The translations under genes and the position numbers were made by a program. From an uncultured Sutterella sp. (GTDB lineage: Bacteria > Pseudomonadota > Gammaproteobacteria > Burkholderiales > Burkholderiaceae_F), in contig CABQGK010000018.1 of NCBI GenBank assembly GCA_902463725.1, positions 1 to 24,193 of the forward strand: a DNA stretch of 24,193 nucleotides, read 5' to 3'. Shown piece by piece: positions 20,782-24,193 of the stretch; position 1 is the first letter of the stretch; each line of letters opens with the position of its first letter. The notes beneath the pieces are model-generated. The model had not been told where the DNA came from. It searched no databases and saw nothing but the letters and a program-made list of their open reading frames with translations.

Positions 20782-23700
20782 TTAGCGCTCGGTACTCACG
20801 AGGCTACCATCGTCGTTACGCTCACTGAGCTCACGCTCATTGAGGCTTGAGAGGTTCGCGCTATTGAGCGAAACGAGCCACGAGAGATCCTCGTCCTGCG
20901 TGGTTTCAGCGTTGTTGTTACGCAGGTCACGGATCATAGGCTCCGCTGCAGTGGGCAGGCCATTGACGAGCGGGCTGCTCGTACGGGTGGCACTACCCTC
21001 TTCTTCGCCCTCTTCACCGCTCGTGCTAGCACCTTCAGGCGCAGCCGCCTCGGTCGCACTCACGATGCTCGCCACGGGATCCTCGGCAACGTCAGCTTGT
21101 GCAGCAAGCTCAGCCACACTCGGCAGAGCCGGTGTGTTGACCGCCACACTGCCCGTCGCACTGCGTTCAGCTACGCCCGCAGCAGGTGCATCGGAGCGTG
21201 CGTTCAAGAAGAAGTACGACGACGTGGGTGTGGTGATCTCGTGCGTATCAGGAAGCACAGCCGCAGCCCGATCTCGATCCGCGTACGCCAAGCGGGTTTC
21301 GCTCGCGTTAATGAAGGGCAAATTGCCGATTGGCAATGCACTTGCCGAGAGATCCGCCAGATTGTCAATATTGACTTCTGGCGTGAACGCGTATCCGAGA
21401 CGTGCCAGACCGACCTTGTTCACATCGCTCGTAAACGAGCCGCGACCAATCACCGAGCCGCCCGTACCGACCACGTAGTACTGGGTATTGGCGCTATGCG
21501 CGCGCGTACCCACGATATCACCGTTGCCGTTATAGACGAGTGAGGTATCCGCGCTCTCGAGCGTACCAAACGTGACGCGCGCATCGCTCCCATCTCGCGC
21601 CTGGCGGTAGACGTTAATCTTGCCGCCATCTGCCGTGAGGCTACCGATATCAACGCCACCCGTGTTGGTGCTCACCGAGACCGAAGAGCCAGTCACAGCG
21701 CCGCTCATACGCACGCCGCTCTCACGCTGCGAGCCCATGGCTGCGTCGTAGAGCGACGTGGTGAGGGTCACCTCACCCGTTGCACTCACCGAGCCGCCCG
21801 AGATCGCCCCAGCGTGAACGAGTACCGCATCGGCTCCGCTCACATTGTTCGTGAGCGAGACGCCGTTGCGCTGCGCCTGCACAGAGAGTTCACCGTTGAC
21901 CACGCCCCCCGTCTCGTTGTTGATCGCCACGGCCGTATTGCTACGGTCCGCAAGACCAATCGCGATGCTATCCGCAGCGTTGATAGAGAGGCGCGAGAAC
22001 GCGTTACCAGCGCTCTGCGCGTCAGCATAGGCGTCGATCTTCACAGCGCCGCCCGAATGGATATCCAGGCTATTGCCGCGCAGACCAGTCTCACCGCTGC
22101 CCTCCGTTTGCGTCACGTCACCCGCAGCGCTGATGCGCACGGCAGCGACATTAGCACGCGCATCCGCATCACCCACCACGACATTACCGTCAAGCGTGAC
22201 GTCACCGCTGCGTGCGCTCATATCCAGCGCCTTGGCAAGCATCGCCACCGTACCCGTTGCCGAGACGGACTGATCGGACTCAAGCGCCATGGCGTTATCA
22301 GCTTGCATCGCCACGCCGTCCTGGATCGCAAGGTTCTTGACCGCGAGAGACATATCGTGCTCGGAGCTCAGGCTTGCGCCTTCACCCACCGTGAGTGCCG
22401 TATCCGTGAAGGCAAGCGCGATGTCAGCACCCGCTCCAGTGCTCGAGAGCTGCGAGTGCGCCGTAATGGCTTCACCCTCAAGCTTCGCGGCACTCATCGA
22501 GATACCGCCATTAGCACCAGCGCCAGTGGTGGTAATCGCAATGGGTTGGTTACCGACATCAATGGTGTTGCCCGCCGTAAGGACGAGTTTTTCCATCGTG
22601 GGCAGCGGATCCGTCTTGTCCGCATCAAAGACGCCCTGCGCATTGAGGTTTTTGCCCGCTTGCGCAGTCACAACACCGACGTTACCCAACACAGTCGTGC
22701 CCTGCATGTCGACGTTACCCGTCGTGGCCTTCATCGTGAGGTGACCCGCTTCATGCTCAGAGCCAAGCGTGACCGTCATACCCGAGGCAGCGAGGTCACC
22801 TTGGGTAACAACACGAAGCACTTCTTCAGCCGTCACAGCAAGATTCGAGATCTTGAGGTCACGGCCAGCCGTCGTTTCAACGTAACGTCCCGCCACGCCA
22901 GTGGAGCCTACCAGGTCGAGGTCCTCATCGATAGCATTCATCGAGAAGCCGCCACCCGTCACCGAGTACGTGACGCTCTGCGAGATCACGCTCTTCTGAG
23001 CGGTGGCATGAACGCCACCCGCCGTGCTCACGTGCGAGTTCGAGAGCGACACGTCACCACCTTGAGCCGTAAAGCTCATTGCGGGGTCATGCGCGCCTAA
23101 CGGTGCCGACGTGGTGCTCAACGTCGCCTGCTGCGCGTCGATCGAGCGATCAGCCGTCACAGCCAGTGTGCCGCTTGTGAGCTCAACGCCGCTCAAGAGC
23201 ACATCCGCCGTCGGCGTAGCCACCGTGCTGTCAGCCGCAGCTTTGAGCACCGTCGCACCCGTCACCGTAGCGTGTGCACCCGTGAGATCCACCGTGTCCG
23301 TTTCACTCAACGCAGTGAGCGACGTCGCGGCAATGCGTGCCTCCTGAATATCCACGCCAGTCTTGGCTTCAAGCGCCGTGGCCTTACCGTTCACAACCTT
23401 GAGACCCTCGGCGGCAATATCCGCAGCGGTGCTCTTGATCGTGGCGGCAGCGCCCTGGATCTCTGCGTTCGTCGCAGTCAGCGTGCCATGAGCCTCGGCT
23501 TCAAGCGTTGCAGCCTTAATGAGCGTGCCAGTGCCCGACATGTCCACGGTGCTATCCGTCGACTTCACAGTGCTCTTGCCCGCCGTGGTGGTGAGCTTGA
23601 CGTTTTGAGCCGACACAGCACCCACGCCGATGAGCTCGGCGTTCGCGGCGGTAATCGCCGCACCCGTGGCCGTCACGCTACCCGCACCAGAGAGACTGGT

Positions 23701-24193
23701 GTCAGCCGTGGTGCTCGCAACGAGGTTTTCCGCCGTCAAAGCGCCAGCTGCACCACGTGCGTCCACATCGAGCGACGTAGCCGCAATATTGGCACTATCA
23801 AGCGCCACGCTCGTGGCAGCGTCAATGGCCGTGGTCTTACCATTCACAACCTTGAGGCCCGTGGCTGCAATATCCGCAGCGGTGCTCTTGAGCGTCGCAG
23901 CAGCGCCCTCGATTTGTGCGTTCGTCGCAGTCAGCTTTCCATGCGCCAGCGCTTCAAGCTCGGCAGCCTTCACGAGCGTCTCAGCGCCCGACATATCGAC
24001 GGTGCTATCCGTCGACTTCACAGTGCTCTTGCCCGCCGTGGTGGTGAGCTTGACGTTTTGAGCCGACACAGCACCTGCGCCAGTGAGTTTGGCGTTCGCG
24101 GCGGTAATCGCCGCACCCGTAGCATTGATGCCATCGCCTGAGCTCAACGTCGTATCACCCGTGGTGTTCGAGGAGAGCCCAGCTGCGCTAATG
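20782..24193 (-). CDS. Large repetitive secreted exoprotein (haemagglutinin/TPS-like), C-terminal part
   Basis: The open frame runs off the right edge, so only the last ~1136 residues are visible; the start and any signal are outside. The sequence is a long run of short beta-strand repeats rich in A, T, S, G, V and D (patterns such as LTATNAxIxGAAATxKS), typical of the beta-helix of filamentous-haemagglutinin-like exoproteins secreted through a TpsB partner. It has no cysteine that I can see. Near the window edge a 151-residue unit is repeated. Toward the end comes a less repetitive region (VGTGGSVIGRGSFTSDVN, then YFFLNARSD), an acidic linker (GEEGEEEGS) and a polar tail ending SLVSTER. No autotransporter barrel is present, which speaks for two-partner secretion or release. 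The role is probably adhesion; the partner transporter is not in the window. Confidence 0.82.
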   Translation of the reverse strand, partial: ISAAGLSSNTTGDTTLSSGDGINATGAAITAANAKLTGAGAVSAQNVKLTTTAGKSTVKSTDSTVDMSGAETLVKAAELEALAHGKLTATNAQIEGAAATLKSTAADIAATGLKVVNGKTTAIDAATSVALDSANIAATSLDVDARGAAGALTAENLVASTTADTSLSGAGSVTATGAAITAANAELIGVGAVSAQNVKLTTTAGKSTVKSTDSTVDMSGTGTLIKAATLEAEAHGTLTATNAEIQGAAATIKSTAADIAAEGLKVVNGKATALEAKTGVDIQEARIAATSLTALSETDTVDLTGAHATVTGATVLKAAADSTVATPTADVLLSGVELTSGTLAVTADRSIDAQQATLSTTSAPLGAHDPAMSFTAQGGDVSLSNSHVSTAGGVHATAQKSVISQSVTYSVTGGGFSMNAIDEDLDLVGSTGVAGRYVETTAGRDLKISNLAVTAEEVLRVVTQGDLAASGMTVTLGSEHEAGHLTMKATTGNVDMQGTTVLGNVGVVTAQAGKNLNAQGVFDADKTDPLPTMEKLVLTAGNTIDVGNQPIAITTTGAGANGGISMSAAKLEGEAITAHSQLSSTGAGADIALAFTDTALTVGEGASLSSEHDMSLAVKNLAIQDGVAMQADNAMALESDQSVSATGTVAMLAKALDMSARSGDVTLDGNVVVGDADARANVAAVRISAAGDVTQTEGSGETGLRGNSLDIHSGGAVKIDAYADAQSAGNAFSRLSINAADSIAIGLADRSNTAVAINNETGGVVNGELSVQAQRNGVSLTNNVSGADAVLVHAGAISGGSVSATGEVTLTTSLYDAAMGSQRESGVRMSGAVTGSSVSVSTNTGGVDIGSLTADGGKINVYRQARDGSDARVTFGTLESADTSLVYNGNGDIVGTRAHSANTQYYVVGTGGSVIGRGSFTSDVNKVGLARLGYAFTPEVNIDNLADLSASALPIGNLPFINASETRLAYADRDRAAAVLPDTHEITTPTSSYFFLNARSDAPAAGVAERSATGSVAVNTPALPSVAELAAQADVAEDPVASIVSATEAAAPEGASTSGEEGEEEGSATRTSSPLVNGLPTAAEPMIRDLRNNNAETTQDEDLSWLVSLNSANLSSLNERELSERNDDGSLVSTER
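23311..23667 (-). repeat. 151-codon repeat unit 2 (partly diverged)
   Basis: It starts TGAAITAANAEL and matches unit 1 for about 118 codons up to IAATSL, then diverges. At the window edge, residues before unit 1 (NTTGDTTLSSGDGINA) resemble the end of a further unit, so more copies probably lie outside. Confidence 0.8.
23668..24120 (-). repeat. 151-codon repeat unit 1 in the exoprotein
   Basis: The unit starts TGAAITAANAKL and runs to SLSGAGSVTA. Its period is 453 bp, and over stretches of about 75 bases (24001 onward compared with 23548 onward) the two units are practically identical in DNA, so the duplication is recent or kept alike by gene conversion. Confidence 0.85.

Noticed and set aside
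21814..23100. A 428-codon plus-strand frame opposite the exoprotein
   Set aside because: Arg/His-rich repetitive antisense of the repeat protein; the minus frame is continuous for the whole 3.4 kb.

Overview
The window most likely comes from a gut-associated betaproteobacterium of the Sutterellaceae type (Sutterella, Parasutterella and relatives). This is inferred from the mix of genes: a TtrS/TtrR-like two-component pair, a DsbI beta-propeller oxidoreductase with its small partner Dba, a Tat-exported FMN/FAD reductase of the kind expanded in asaccharolytic gut anaerobes, two Burkholderiales-style trimeric porins, and a large haemagglutinin-like exoprotein. No rRNA, tRNA or CRISPR array is visible.

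Left part (1-6.2 kb), all on the minus strand: a sensor kinase/response regulator pair (1046-3190 and 380-1039), dsbI with dba (3251-5017), and an AEC-family carrier (5242-6210). Middle (6.8-11.2 kb), plus strand: a PanS/bile-acid-symporter-type carrier, a BrnQ branched-chain amino acid carrier and a porin, each followed by a hairpin or terminator. Between 11.2 and 12.4 kb lies decayed mobile-element-like DNA with an imperfect direct repeat and a coiled-coil fragment resembling the start of an IS66-type transposase. A MerR-family regulator (12619-13452, plus) then faces a second porin and a flavin reductase (13556-16766, minus). The reductase probably respires an organic acceptor in the periplasm and the porin may admit it. 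A cluster of CCCTA/TAGGG palindromes upstream of the reductase is a candidate activator site.

The most unusual part is 16.77-20.78 kb, about 4 kb with no convincing long gene but very rich in RNA structure. A plus-strand region of about 785 nt (18244-19028) folds on paper into some fifteen stems in series and ends in a strong intrinsic terminator. It carries a 52-nt hairpin module twice (50/52 identical) and the single-strand motif CTCTCTAA four times. About 1 kb to its left, a separate minus-strand RNA of about 280 nt (17255-17540) has a 10-bp closing helix, internal helices whose G-U pairs fit only the minus transcript, and a seven-U terminator. An apical loop of the small RNA (GGGGAAA) and its flanking purine run (AGAGAGAA) are complementary, in the right antiparallel order, to the loop (UUUCCCC) and tail (UUCUCUCU) of the repeated module in the large RNA. 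This looks like an undescribed pair of structured RNAs that could interact. A third short plus-strand RNA may end at 17248.

The right edge (20782-24193, minus) is the C-terminal part of a large repetitive, cysteine-free secreted protein with 151-residue repeats. Its N-terminus lies outside the window.
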